Assembly (NCBI RefSeq): GCF_041435195.1
Contig: NZ_CP108106.1
Location: 62,001-126,000 of the forward strand
Direction: 5' to 3'
Source of the DNA: Streptomyces sp. NBC_00224
Lineage (GTDB): Bacteria; Actinomycetota; Actinomycetes; Streptomycetales; Streptomycetaceae
Length of the DNA: 64,000 bases
Below the pieces are notes generated by a model. That model had not been told where the DNA came from. It saw only the letters and a program-made list of their open reading frames with translations, and ran no database searches. Made by a program: the position numbers and the translations under genes. Below, in pieces: positions 43,222-51,829 of this stretch (its first letter is position 1; every line of letters starts with the position of its first letter).

Positions 43222-43482
43222 ATCCCTCCGGCACGGGCAGAACAGGTAGCGGTCGGCGGGGTGATCGTCGCACCGGTGACCACCCCGTTCGGCACCGACG
43301 CGGTCGCGGTCCTGACCCGCCAGGAGGACGACACGGTCAGTGGTCCCCTGGTCGCCGCCGTCGACTTCATGCTCGTGCGCGGCCAGCGCGCACGCAAACG
43401 GTGGCCCGAACTGGGCTAGCCCCGCCTTGCGGACTTCGAGTTCACCGCCGGCCCCCACGGCCAGACCGTCCGCCAACGCTGA
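43222..43482 (+). pseudogene. 3' fragment of a fourth PIMT-like methyltransferase
   Basis: The frame reads IPPARAEQVAVGGVIVAPVT, TPFGTDAVAVLTRQEDD, LVAAVDFMLVRGQRARK, then an in-frame TAG at 43417-43419, then PRLADFEFTAGPHGQTVRQR. It aligns along its length with the last 87 residues of methyltransferase B, where the TAG position is a Trp (TGG). The 5' part and SAM motif are missing. It starts right at the stop of methyltransferase C, suggesting deletion or recombination between tandem copies. Confidence 0.8.
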
Positions 43483-43704
43483 GCCCTTCGTTCCCGGAAA
43501 GGATCTGCTGTGTTCTTCGCCGCCGATACCTGCCCGCCGCACCCGGCGTGCGGGGCACCGATCGAAGTGTCATCGCCGGTTGGGACGCTGCTCTGCCACA
43601 GCGCGCGGTTGCCGGTGCGCCCGTGGCCCCGGTCGGGTGCTGCCCGGCGCGGAGCAGCGTCGGCGGGCGAGCGCCGTGGCGTCTCCCGGCAGTGCCGCGG
43701 GGTA

Positions 43705-44610
43705 TTACAGGATGTTCCACCGCAGTTGCCTGTCGTGGCTTTGGAGGGCTGCGATGCGCCGTTCGACTTCCCTTTGGCTGCTGGGGGCTTGGGGGACCTT
43801 GCGTGCGTTGGTGGTGATCATCCGCAGTTCGCGGATCGCGGCCAGGATCGGGTAGCCGGGCCACCGGGTGATGTCGAAGCCGTAGGTGTCGGCGAAGGCC
43901 TGGTAGTGCTGCTGGCCGTGTCCGAATCGGCGGCAGTGGATCTCCACGGTGACCAGATCCCATTCCGGTTGCCCGCGCGTGACGGTGTCCCAGTCGCAGA
44001 GCACGGCCTCCCCGTGCCCGGTGTGCAGGGCGTTGCGGTGCTGCGGGTCGCCTTGGATCACGCCGTCGCGAAGGGCGAAGTCCACAGTGGTGAGCGCATG
44101 GGCGAGCTGGTCGGCGTAGTCGTTGAGGAAGGCGAGGGTTCGCCCGGGCAGCCAGCTGGTGGTCGCGAGGGAGCGGCGGATCGCCGCGAGGTTGTCGTGG
44201 CGCGGCAGCGTGAGAGGTGGGGCGGCCAGGGTGTGCAGGGCGTGCAGCGGCCTGGCGAGCTGCGCGGCGGTGACGGGGTGCGGAGGCTGGGGCAGGTAGT
44301 GCCAGAAGGTGGCGGCGTGCCCGTCGATGATGACGGGCTGGCCAATGGGGTGCAGGGCGACGGTGGGAAAGCCAAGGTCCATGAGGTGGCGGACGAAGGC
44401 GACCGTACGTACGACGTCCTCGGTGCGCGTTCCCCGGCGGGCGATCTTGACGACGGTCTGTTCGCGTTCCAGGAGGATCACGGCGTTGGTGTGTCCGCGC
44501 AGCAGCCGGGCATCACCGTGGTCGAGGCCGACCACGGCGCAGGCTTGCTGCAGGACCTGCTGCATCTCGGACTTGTCGAATCCGCCGGGAGCGATCACCA
44601 CGTGTGTCAT
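43705..44610 (-). CDS. Aminoglycoside-phosphotransferase-family kinase
   Basis: A 301-residue protein from ATG 44610 (a GTG nine bases earlier is possible). RGHTNAVILLEREQTVVKIAR holds the ATP-binding lysine, DGVIQGDPQHRNAL the catalytic loop (usual HGDxxxxN; here Q replaces H, while Asp and Asn remain) and AVLCDWDTVTRGQPEWDLV the metal-binding DxD region. Such kinases phosphorylate antibiotics, sugars or amino alcohols; the substrate here is unknown. It lies 33 bp downstream of the HTH-TPR gene, in the same direction, as a likely operon. Confidence 0.85.
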   Translation of the reverse strand: MTHVVIAPGGFDKSEMQQVLQQACAVVGLDHGDARLLRGHTNAVILLEREQTVVKIARRGTRTEDVVRTVAFVRHLMDLGFPTVALHPIGQPVIIDGHAATFWHYLPQPPHPVTAAQLARPLHALHTLAAPPLTLPRHDNLAAIRRSLATTSWLPGRTLAFLNDYADQLAHALTTVDFALRDGVIQGDPQHRNALHTGHGEAVLCDWDTVTRGQPEWDLVTVEIHCRRFGHGQQHYQAFADTYGFDITRWPGYPILAAIRELRMITTNARKVPQAPSSQREVERRIAALQSHDRQLRWNIL

Positions 44611-44643
44611 GGACTCCACACTCGCCGACCGGGCGCGTGCCTG

Positions 44644-46020
44644 TCACGTGGGTGCGGGAGCAAGGGCGAGGATCTCACGCAGTTCGCGGGCGGGCCGGCT
44701 GAGCTGTGCACCGGGTGGGAGTGCCGCGACGATCTCGCGGGCCCGTTCCTCCACGATGGGTGTGCGGTGTTCGGCGACGATCCCCAGGAAGGTCGTCGCG
44801 GTGAGTTCGCAGGCGTCGGTAAGGCTGCCTTCGTGGGCCAGGCACAGGGCGGCCTCGAAGTGGAGCAGGGCGGGGTCGATGCCGCTCGTCCGGGGGTAGA
44901 GGCGCAGGGCTGCCTCTTGTACGCGGCGGGCCTGGCTGGTGCGGCCGAGCGCGGTGAGGGTTCCGCTCTGATACAGGCGGAAGCGGCGCTCGGGGAAGCC
45001 GAAGGCGTCGTTGTCGGCCAGGTGTTCTTCTCTGCTGTGCTCAAAGACGGTGAGCGCGTCGCGCAGTGCGACTTGTGCGGCGTGGGTGTCGTGCAGCTTG
45101 GCCAGGGCGCGTGCCTCGGCCACGGCGGCGAAGGCGGTGGTGCGCACCGGCCTTGCCCGCAGGATGGTGCGGGCCTGCCGGGTGAGCTTGACCGCTTCGT
45201 CCAGGGGGCCGTAGTAGAAGGGCAGCATCGCTGCCTGCACCCGCACCCGGGCCCGGAGCTCGCTCGTCCCGCTGTCATCCGCAGCCGTACGCGCGGTGTG
45301 GTACCAGGTCCGGGAGCGGCTGAGCTGTCCCAGTTTCATGAGCGCGTCGGCGACGAGCGTGGCGAGCATCGCGGTGAGCTCGGACAGGCGGACCTGCACA
45401 GCGGCGCACTGGCGGTGCGCCGCCATCGCCTCAACCTCCACGAGATGGTCAAGGAGCACAGTGATCATCTGTCTCGGTGGGGTGAAGACGTACTGCTGGC
45501 GGGCCCGGAAGATCTGCTCTTCGACCAGCTCCAGCTGGGCGGCGCTGACCGAGCCGGTGGCCAGGGTGCGGTCCACCGAGCGCCGCACCGCATCAACTGT
45601 CCCTTCCAGGGAATCGACCGCCAGACAGTCGGGCGCGGGCTTCGTGCGCGAGCCCGCAGCGATCGGCCTCGCGCCATCATCCCCGGCCCTCGCGTGTCCG
45701 AGTCCAAGGTCATGGGGAGCGCAGTCGTAGAAGTCGCACAGCAGCCCAAGGGTCGCCGCGCGGGGCTGGCGCCCGGTCTCCCAGTGCCCCAGCTGGTCAC
45801 CGTCGACATGAGGAGCAGCCGCGCGCCCGGTTGCGAGCGAGTTCAGTTCCTGGGCGGCCTGCTGCAGGGTCAGCCCGCGGGCAAGGCGGTGGGCGCGAAG
45901 CAGCGACACCCCGCAGTGGTCATGGATCACCCGGGCGATCCGGCCGACGCTCTCTCCGTGGGCGAGCGCTTCCTGCCGGATCCGCCGCGCACAGGACGGA
46001 CCGTGCGGTGTGTGGCCCAT
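44644..46020 (-). CDS. XRE-family regulator with TPR-like C-terminal region
   Basis: A 458-residue protein starting at ATG 46020 with GGAGG upstream. The HTH region (RAHRLARGLTLQQAAQELN, DGDQLGHWETGRQPRAATL) lies at about 42-90; residues 150-450 are helical pairs typical of TPR regulators (ALAKLHDTHAAQVALRDALT, RLYQSGTLTALGRTSQARRV). Streptomycete proteins of this type often control secondary metabolism or development. It is divergent from the gene at 46275 and may govern the cluster to its right. Confidence 0.85.
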   Translation of the reverse strand: MGHTPHGPSCARRIRQEALAHGESVGRIARVIHDHCGVSLLRAHRLARGLTLQQAAQELNSLATGRAAAPHVDGDQLGHWETGRQPRAATLGLLCDFYDCAPHDLGLGHARAGDDGARPIAAGSRTKPAPDCLAVDSLEGTVDAVRRSVDRTLATGSVSAAQLELVEEQIFRARQQYVFTPPRQMITVLLDHLVEVEAMAAHRQCAAVQVRLSELTAMLATLVADALMKLGQLSRSRTWYHTARTAADDSGTSELRARVRVQAAMLPFYYGPLDEAVKLTRQARTILRARPVRTTAFAAVAEARALAKLHDTHAAQVALRDALTVFEHSREEHLADNDAFGFPERRFRLYQSGTLTALGRTSQARRVQEAALRLYPRTSGIDPALLHFEAALCLAHEGSLTDACELTATTFLGIVAEHRTPIVEERAREIVAALPPGAQLSRPARELREILALAPAPT

Positions 46021-46274
46021 CAGTACCTCCCAAACACTGTCAGCACGCTCGACAGCCTAGTGACGGCCGGTCAAATCCCTGCAAGCAGCAGTGACTTACT
46101 CCTCAGATGCAATCGCCCGAAGTGACTGCTCGGCGTTCAAGTGACGGATCAGTGGACTGCCTGATTGCCGAGCCTGTGCACCGCAGCAACGCTTGCCCAC
46201 CCCGGGGCGCCCGCGCAGGGCCGTCGGGGATCCCCTCGCACCAGCTACCCCCTTCTCCCGACCCTGGAGCTCTG

Positions 46275-46997
46275 ATGCATACCCCGTCGTCCGCCGTTGC
46301 GGCCGAGGTGCGTCGCACGCCTGGCGCCTCGGGCACTGCGCCCGATCAGGCACGGACTCCCGGCCGCCCGACGACAGCCGTACTGCAGCACGTCCTGGGG
46401 GCGCTGCACGGCACCGCGCGCGCTGATATCGCGGCGGGGATCCGGCCCGTCCTGGCCGCCGCCGTCGACGAGGTCGCCAACGGCCCGTCTCGGCACGCGC
46501 AGAGCACGCTGGCCGTGGCTCGGGCGGCGCTGCAGTGGCCGGCGGACGCTCGGCAGCTGAGTGTGCTGCCCGAGGCGGCGCAGGCTCTGGAGCCGTTCCT
46601 CCTCAATCCCGCGTACGAGCCGCCCACGGAGGCTGTGGCCGAACCTGCCGCGGTCTACGCCCACTTCAGGGACACGGACCCGCGGGTCGTGCGGACCTGG
46701 ATGAGCCGACTGCGGATCCTTAGTGCGCGGAGCGGTGGCGAAGTTGTCGTCGATGCCTATGACGTGGGGTCCCCTGACGTGCCGCTCGCACAACGTCCGT
46801 ACTGGCAGCAGAAGATCGTCCCGCGCATCGCGGCAGGGTTCATTTGTCAGTTGGTGATCTCCCGCCCCGAGGAACTTCTCTCACCCGCCACGTTTGCAAC
46901 CAAGCAGGCCTACGTGCAGGCGCAGCAGTACATGGCCGCCTGGTTCGCCGAACGCAACGTGCGCCTGGTGTCCCTCGCGAAGGAGCCGCGGCAATGA
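46275..46997 (+). CDS. Hypothetical protein
   Basis: A 240-residue protein starting at ATG 46275 with GGAG seven bases upstream. The first 35 residues are low complexity; the rest includes VLQHVLGALHGTARADIAAG, VYAHFRDTDPRVVRTWMSRL and AYVQAQQYMAAWFAERNVRL. No family is recognised. Its stop overlaps the next start (ATGA). The sequence just before the start (GGAGCTCTGATG) resembles that before 49834 and 59693. Confidence 0.65.
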   Translation: MHTPSSAVAAEVRRTPGASGTAPDQARTPGRPTTAVLQHVLGALHGTARADIAAGIRPVLAAAVDEVANGPSRHAQSTLAVARAALQWPADARQLSVLPEAAQALEPFLLNPAYEPPTEAVAEPAAVYAHFRDTDPRVVRTWMSRLRILSARSGGEVVVDAYDVGSPDVPLAQRPYWQQKIVPRIAAGFICQLVISRPEELLSPATFATKQAYVQAQQYMAAWFAERNVRLVSLAKEPRQ

Positions 46998-47485
46998 TCC
47001 TCGGCCCTACGCGAGCGCCTCGCTTCACCGCTCACGAGCGGCGTGTCCTTACGCTGGTGGCCCAGGGCCACGACGGCCGAGCTCTTGCTGAGGACGGTCT
47101 CTATCCCAGCGATGCGGCCGCCTGGCGGGGTGTGGCGGATCTGGGCTGCGCTTTCAGTGGCGGGGAGTGCATCCGGTGGACGCGCATCGTGCACCTGACT
47201 ACCAGCCGTGGTGTGGTGCCTGTCCTGCACAGCAGGACGCTCGTCGTGCCGGGCTTCCAGCTCGACCTGCTGCGGGCCCTTGCCGCCGGATGCGAGCTGA
47301 CGGAGTACGCCGACAAGAGCCGCGGCGCGGTGACTCTGACCGAGGTGCGGGAACTGCTGGTGCTGCTGTGCGGGCGCCTCGACGCAAGGAATGCGCAGCA
47401 CGCCGTGTACCGGGGCCACCAGGCTTGCCTGCTCACCGCCAGTGATCCGCTGCCGGTGGCCTTCAGGACGGCGGTGCTGGCATGA
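46994..47485 (+). CDS. Small protein with a LuxR-like N-terminal segment
   Basis: A 163-residue protein starting at ATG 46994, coupled to the upstream gene. FTAHERRVLTLVAQGHDGRAL resembles the first helices of a LuxR-type HTH ('LTxRExxVLxLxAxGxxNxxIA'), but the following residues depart from the family. A leucine-rich middle (FQLDLLRALAAGCEL, VRELLVLLCGRLDARN) follows. DNA binding is possible but unproven. The 200 bp after it hold no gene. Confidence 0.6.
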   Translation: MILGPTRAPRFTAHERRVLTLVAQGHDGRALAEDGLYPSDAAAWRGVADLGCAFSGGECIRWTRIVHLTTSRGVVPVLHSRTLVVPGFQLDLLRALAAGCELTEYADKSRGAVTLTEVRELLVLLCGRLDARNAQHAVYRGHQACLLTASDPLPVAFRTAVLA

Positions 47486-47682
47486 AGCTCCTGGCATGCG
47501 CGACGGCGTCCGTTCGGCCCCCGGCCGAGCCGGGCACGTGGGGCGGCCTGCCTGCGGCGTACCAGCACGTGGGGTACGTCACTGGCCGTGGGTTCCGTCG
47601 CGGTCTGTGCCTGACGTCCAGCTGGTACCGCTTCCCCGCTGGCGGGTGCTCACAGGGGCACCGGGATGGGCGGGGATACGAC

Positions 47683-48168
47683 TCACATGCGGTGTTCGGC
47701 GGGTGCCCAGTAGTGGGTGAGCATGTCGCCGACCCATTCCGGGACGTGGACGCTTTCCTGCGGGCCCATTTGCGGGAACCAGGGGGCGAGGTCCAACACG
47801 GGAGTTCCGTCGACCGCGTCGAGCCCGGTGACGTGAATGTCGCGGCCTTCCACGCGGAGCACGCGGGGGTGGGAGATGGCGAGCTGGTTGGGGCGGCGGT
47901 GGTTGCGGTGCACGAAGGTTCCGGTGGCCGGCCACGCGGTGTTGCCTCGGGGGCTGCGGGCATGCAGGGCGACGTCCTGGGGCGCCGCCAGGTGCATGCG
48001 CCACAGGACCTCGATGTGGGAGAACTCCTCCAGCCCCTGGAGGGTTTCGAGGGGGTACTCCTCGTTGAGGCGAATGACGGACTCAACCCCGCCCTGGTAG
48101 TCGTCTCCTGCCGTGAGGTGGCCGCCGACCACGGTCGCGATGGCCTTCACCTGGAATGTTTCAGACAT
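47683..48168 (-). CDS. TrmO/TsaA-like SAM-dependent protein
   Basis: A 161-residue protein starting at ATG 48168 after AGGGGA. IRLNEEYPLETLQGLEEFSH with IEVLWRMH, and NHRRPNQLAISHPRVLRVEG followed by IHVTGLDAVDGTPVLDLAPW, form the UPF0066/TrmO domain. E. coli TrmO methylates N6-threonylcarbamoyladenosine in tRNA; in metabolite clusters, relatives may act elsewhere. The length is normal for the single-domain form. It lies on the opposite strand inside an accessory region. Confidence 0.85.
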   Translation of the reverse strand: MSETFQVKAIATVVGGHLTAGDDYQGGVESVIRLNEEYPLETLQGLEEFSHIEVLWRMHLAAPQDVALHARSPRGNTAWPATGTFVHRNHRRPNQLAISHPRVLRVEGRDIHVTGLDAVDGTPVLDLAPWFPQMGPQESVHVPEWVGDMLTHYWAPAEHRM

Positions 48169-48231
48169 GCGTTTCCCCTCATTCGCCTCGATCGGCGAGG
48201 CGTGGTGCGGACCGGCGGCGTCGTGGCACCG

Positions 48232-49608
48232 TCACCCTACGCCGCGCAGTACGGCGGCTGCCCGCTGGTCGACTTCGGCAGCGGCGCTTCCTCCTCGGCC
48301 GCGGACGGGGGACAGCGCGCGCCGCATGTGGACCACGGTGTCGCGTACCCGTCCGGACTGGATCCCGTCGATCACGTCGAGGGCCTGGGCCCAGGTCTGG
48401 CACGCGGCGTCGAGGTGTCCCTGGCGGACCTGAACGTCGCCGAGGTAGCCGAGGGTGACGGCGTGGGTGCGCAGGAACGGCTTGCCCCGGGTGCGGACGC
48501 TGCGCTGGAACTCGGCTTCGGCGCCCTTGAGGTCGCCGAGATCTCGCAGTGTGCAGGCGGTTTCATGGGCGAGGGCAGCCTCGCCGAAGAAGAACACCCG
48601 GCTCGGTTCGAGGTCCTCTCGGGCCCGGCCGAGGTCGTCTTCGGCACGCCGCAGAGCAGCCAGGGCAGCCTGTTTGCGCTGTGCGGCCGCCAGGGCCCGC
48701 GCGTGGACCACACCGAGCAGGGCCTTCTCCCGGGGGCTGGCGAGTGCGTAGCGGCTCTGGGTGAGCGAGCCTTCGGCGATGTCCAGGGCGCGTTGGGGGT
48801 GCCCGAGGTCGATGGCCTGGTGGGCGGCGGCGCGCAGGATATGGCCCCCCAGGGGCGCGTCGTCGGCTTCGGCAGCGATGCGGAAGGCGAGGGTGAAGCA
48901 CTGTTGCGCCTGTCCGTGGTCCGATGCGTCAAAGCTCATCCAGCCCGCGAGGTAGACGAGTTCGGCCGCAGCAGAGAAGAGCTCGCGGCGCAGGCCCTCG
49001 CAGGACACGCGGCGCGAGAGGTAGTCGGCGACGTCGTGCTGGAGGTAGGCGAGCAGCGCGGCCCGGCCGGCCTCGCCGCCGAGGCGCTGGTCCTGCCGGG
49101 AGTAGTGGTGCATGGCGTCGCGTACGGCTTCGACGTGGGCGGGGCTGATGGTGCGCCGGGACAGGGAGCGGCGCTCCTGGGCCCGTTGGGCCCTCTCTCG
49201 CCACCAGGGCTCGGCCGGCAGGGCAGCGCCTGCGGCCGAGTAGCCCAGAAGTTTCCTGCGGGTGAGGTCCCTCATGCTGTCGCCCCCGATATCCACCAGT
49301 TGCACCACCGTGTCAGCGTCCCAGTCCCAGGTGGTCGGCGGCACCGTTGCGCTGGGGGCGAGCCCGATCTGCGCCAGGGTGACCACGCGGCCCAGTCCTC
49401 GCGACAGCGTCTCGCACAAGATATCCGGCGCGGGGGCGCTGGGGCGGCTGCCTCGCACCCACTGGTTGATATGCGAGCGCGTCACGGTGAGGAGTTCACT
49501 GGCCGCGTGCTCGGCGGCCGTACGCCGAAAATGGGCCGCCACCCGCTCCTGGGACCAGCCCAGTTCGTTGATCACAGACTCCAACAGCGTGTTGCGTGTG
49601 CGCGCCAC
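48232..49608 (-). CDS. HTH-TPR regulator
   Basis: A 458-residue protein starting at GTG 49608. NTLLESVINELGWSQERVAAH, then LLTVTRSHINQWVRGSRP, form an HTH; RRKLLGYSAAGAALPAEPW is a short hydrophobic stretch typical of this group; the remainder is TPR-like (RAALLAYLQHDVADYLSRRV, AELVYLAGWMSFDASDHGQA, HILRAAAHQAIDLGHPQRAL). It is probably a pathway or developmental regulator. It is divergent from the long operon starting at 49834 and well placed to control it. Confidence 0.85.
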   Translation of the reverse strand: MARTRNTLLESVINELGWSQERVAAHFRRTAAEHAASELLTVTRSHINQWVRGSRPSAPAPDILCETLSRGLGRVVTLAQIGLAPSATVPPTTWDWDADTVVQLVDIGGDSMRDLTRRKLLGYSAAGAALPAEPWWRERAQRAQERRSLSRRTISPAHVEAVRDAMHHYSRQDQRLGGEAGRAALLAYLQHDVADYLSRRVSCEGLRRELFSAAAELVYLAGWMSFDASDHGQAQQCFTLAFRIAAEADDAPLGGHILRAAAHQAIDLGHPQRALDIAEGSLTQSRYALASPREKALLGVVHARALAAAQRKQAALAALRRAEDDLGRAREDLEPSRVFFFGEAALAHETACTLRDLGDLKGAEAEFQRSVRTRGKPFLRTHAVTLGYLGDVQVRQGHLDAACQTWAQALDVIDGIQSGRVRDTVVHMRRALSPVRGRGGSAAAEVDQRAAAVLRGVG

Positions 49609-49833
49609 AATGCGCCCCTGTCACCAAGTCGATCTTTACCCGTGTTACCCGTGCCCGTGCCCGCGCTGGGGTGTCTGCGAGAGCCGTCGCGCGGTTGCCT
49701 GGGCACGACGATATTCCCCAACAGCCCCTGCACGATGGCACATCGACGACACCTCACCCCGGAAGGCTGCCTGTCCGCCGGTGGATCCGCAGCACGGCGA
49801 TCCCCTCTCCGCCCCGTCTCCGTGGAGCTCCTG

Positions 49834-50427
49834 ATGCCCCCCACCACCTCGCTCATGCAGAGTTCCTTGCTTCACCTCCTCGGTGAGCCTCCCGCTGCAC
49901 CCGCACTCGTGCCTGCGCCCTTACGCACCCAGCTGGCCTGCTGGGATCCGGAGTCCGCCGAGCGCGTCTACAGCCGGGAGTTGTGGTTCCAGCGCACCAC
50001 CCCGCGAGCCGACGTGCTGGCCGGGCCGGACGCGCAGTGGCCGCAGCGGTGCAGGGCTCTGGCGGCACAGTCTCTGCTCGCCTGGAGGCTTGAGACCCTG
50101 GCCGATGATGTGGTGCTGGCCGGGGCGGAGTTGGTCACCAATGCGCTGTGCCACGGCGCCGGGAAGATCACCTTCCGGCTCGCGCGTACCCGCACCGATC
50201 GGGGTGTGCTCGTCGCTGTGGCCGACCAGTCACCGGCCCCTGTCCGCCCGCGCCGTCCTGAGCCTGGGGAGCTCAGTGGCCGGGGTCTCCAGCTGATCGA
50301 GGCACTGGCGCACCGCTGGGGTGTCGCCCCGCGCAGAGACGGTGTGGGCAAGTGGGTCTGGTGCTACTTCCAGGACCTCGACCCCACGTGGGATGTAAGT
50401 CCCCAGCACGCGGGCGGTGCACGGTGA
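49834..50427 (+). CDS. HATPase anti-sigma-factor-like protein
   Basis: A 197-residue protein starting at ATG 49834 with GGAG eight bases upstream. LADDVVLAGAELVTNALCHG carries the N-box of RsbW/SpoIIAB-type kinases, VAVADQSPAPVRPR the G1-like box, and GELSGRGLQLIEALAHRWGV the G2 box. Streptomycetes have many such proteins; some inhibit sigma factors, others sit at the head of operons with other jobs. Its stop overlaps the next start (GTGA). Confidence 0.8.
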   Translation: MPPTTSLMQSSLLHLLGEPPAAPALVPAPLRTQLACWDPESAERVYSRELWFQRTTPRADVLAGPDAQWPQRCRALAAQSLLAWRLETLADDVVLAGAELVTNALCHGAGKITFRLARTRTDRGVLVAVADQSPAPVRPRRPEPGELSGRGLQLIEALAHRWGVAPRRDGVGKWVWCYFQDLDPTWDVSPQHAGGAR

Positions 50428-51200
50428 CCACCGCGCGGGTACGGCTGGTCGACTCGGCGGGAGCGGTGGCGGGCGGCGGGGAGCCCGGGCAGAGACAGCG
50501 CCTGACGGCCACCGCGGAGCCGCATCCGGGCACCGAGCGCCTGGACCGCATCCATGCGGAGCTGGTCGTGACCTCACTGGCCCGGCGCGGACTCCAGCAG
50601 TTCATCGACGTGCGCCTGCCCATGCTGCGCGGGTTCGAGGATGACCTGCACCGGATCGCTCGGCGGATCCAGCCGCAGGCCACGTGGCTCTGCATCGACC
50701 ACGAGCTGCCCTCGCCGCGCGCCCGCCGGACCCCGAAGGCGATGCCGGGTGGGGCGCCGGTGCTGCGGGCACGGTTCGAGGAAATGGAGCAGCTGCTGGA
50801 CGCGGCCGAGGCGCGCCTGGAGCGCACGCAGCCGATAGCCGCCCTGCTGCACGATGTGCTCTTCCAGGTCCGTGATGCGCCCGCCCGCGCGGGGATGGTC
50901 CTGCTGCGCGAATGGCTGGCCGCGGGCAGCGCCGTCTCGCTCACCCACCCCACTCCGGACCTGATCAGGCGCGCCCGCCCGGCCGATGTGACCGCCCGCC
51001 CCGCCCCGCTGTTCCAGGGGCGCAGACGGGCCCAGATCGCCGCACTGCTCGACGGCTTCCACCAGGTGGGCCGGATGGTACCGACACACCAGTGGCATCC
51101 CGCCCATCCCCACCGGGGACAGCCCGGCTGGGCCGCGGGCAGCTACGCCGCGCTCGCCTTCACACCGCACCCGTCGGCGAAGGAGAACGCATGTACGTGA
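50424..51200 (+). CDS. Hypothetical protein of the 49.8-64 kb cluster
   Basis: A 258-residue protein starting at GTG 50424. It is mostly helical: LARRGLQQFIDVRLPMLRGF, EDDLHRIARRIQPQATWLCI, FEEMEQLLDAAEARLERTQP, DAPARAGMVLLREWLAAGSA. It has no signal and no recognised motif. The overlap with genes on both sides shows it is part of the same operon. Its function is unknown. Confidence 0.7.
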   Translation: MTTARVRLVDSAGAVAGGGEPGQRQRLTATAEPHPGTERLDRIHAELVVTSLARRGLQQFIDVRLPMLRGFEDDLHRIARRIQPQATWLCIDHELPSPRARRTPKAMPGGAPVLRARFEEMEQLLDAAEARLERTQPIAALLHDVLFQVRDAPARAGMVLLREWLAAGSAVSLTHPTPDLIRRARPADVTARPAPLFQGRRRAQIAALLDGFHQVGRMVPTHQWHPAHPHRGQPGWAAGSYAALAFTPHPSAKENACT

Positions 51201-51829
51201 TGCGTCTGCTCACCGCGGCCGATAGGCAGGCGGCGGTCACCCTCGTCCAGGAGCGGATGAGGGCACTGGATGCCAGAGCCCCGGGCAAGGCCGGCTCCGC
51301 CCCGCTGCACATCGCCGCCTTCCTTGGCACACCGCCCAGCCCCGGGGAATGCGTAACCGGCCTCTTCGAGGGCGACGTGCTCCTGGCCGTGTTGGTGTTG
51401 GCCCGCTCCAACGGTCTGCTGCCCAGCCCGCCGGCCGGGCAGCACACGCAGGCGGAGCTGGTGGTGGTCGACGCATACACCCACCCCAGCATGAGGGAGC
51501 TGCGGCTGGGGATCCTGCTGTCGATGTGGGTAAGCGACCATGCTGCCCGGCTCACCCCGCCGGCGTCCCATGTCACCGCGGTGGTCCGCGACCCGTATCT
51601 GGCCTCCTACCTCTGCCAGATGTGCGCCTGGGTCGAGGACCGGCACGTCCAGGAGGCGGGCCGCCATGAGATCGTCCTGCACCGGCCCGCCGAGGAGCTG
51701 CGCAACCTCAACCAGGCGATCACCACCGAATCGGCGCTGATCACTGTCTTCAACCACTGCGGCACGGCCGGTGACGATGTCCGCGAGGCCCTGCCTTCCG
51801 GGATTCCGCCCCTGAGGGGGGCGCTGTGA
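51191..51829 (+). CDS. GNAT-like protein
   Basis: A 212-residue protein starting at ATG 51191, ten bases before the upstream stop. It begins MYVMRLLTAADRQAAVTLVQ, has VLLAVLVLARS and AELVVVDAYTHPSMRELRLGILLSMWV in the place of the central strand and acetyl-CoA region, and SHVTAVVRDPYLASYLCQM near the C terminus. The layout follows GNAT, but the R/QxxGxG/A loop is weak. It shares its opening with the protein at 58811 (MYVMRPANYADEKGITQVIV), so the two are likely paralogues. Confidence 0.6.
   Translation: MYVMRLLTAADRQAAVTLVQERMRALDARAPGKAGSAPLHIAAFLGTPPSPGECVTGLFEGDVLLAVLVLARSNGLLPSPPAGQHTQAELVVVDAYTHPSMRELRLGILLSMWVSDHAARLTPPASHVTAVVRDPYLASYLCQMCAWVEDRHVQEAGRHEIVLHRPAEELRNLNQAITTESALITVFNHCGTAGDDVREALPSGIPPLRGAL

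Noticed and set aside
43510..46125. 870-codon plus-strand frame opposite the kinase and regulator genes
   Set aside because: Its composition is typical of antisense frames in high-GC DNA, and the minus strand encodes two recognisable families there.
47482..50427. Very long plus-strand frame of about 980 codons
   Set aside because: Most of it is the reverse-strand shadow of the TrmO-like and HTH-TPR genes; only its end (from 49834) is a real gene.
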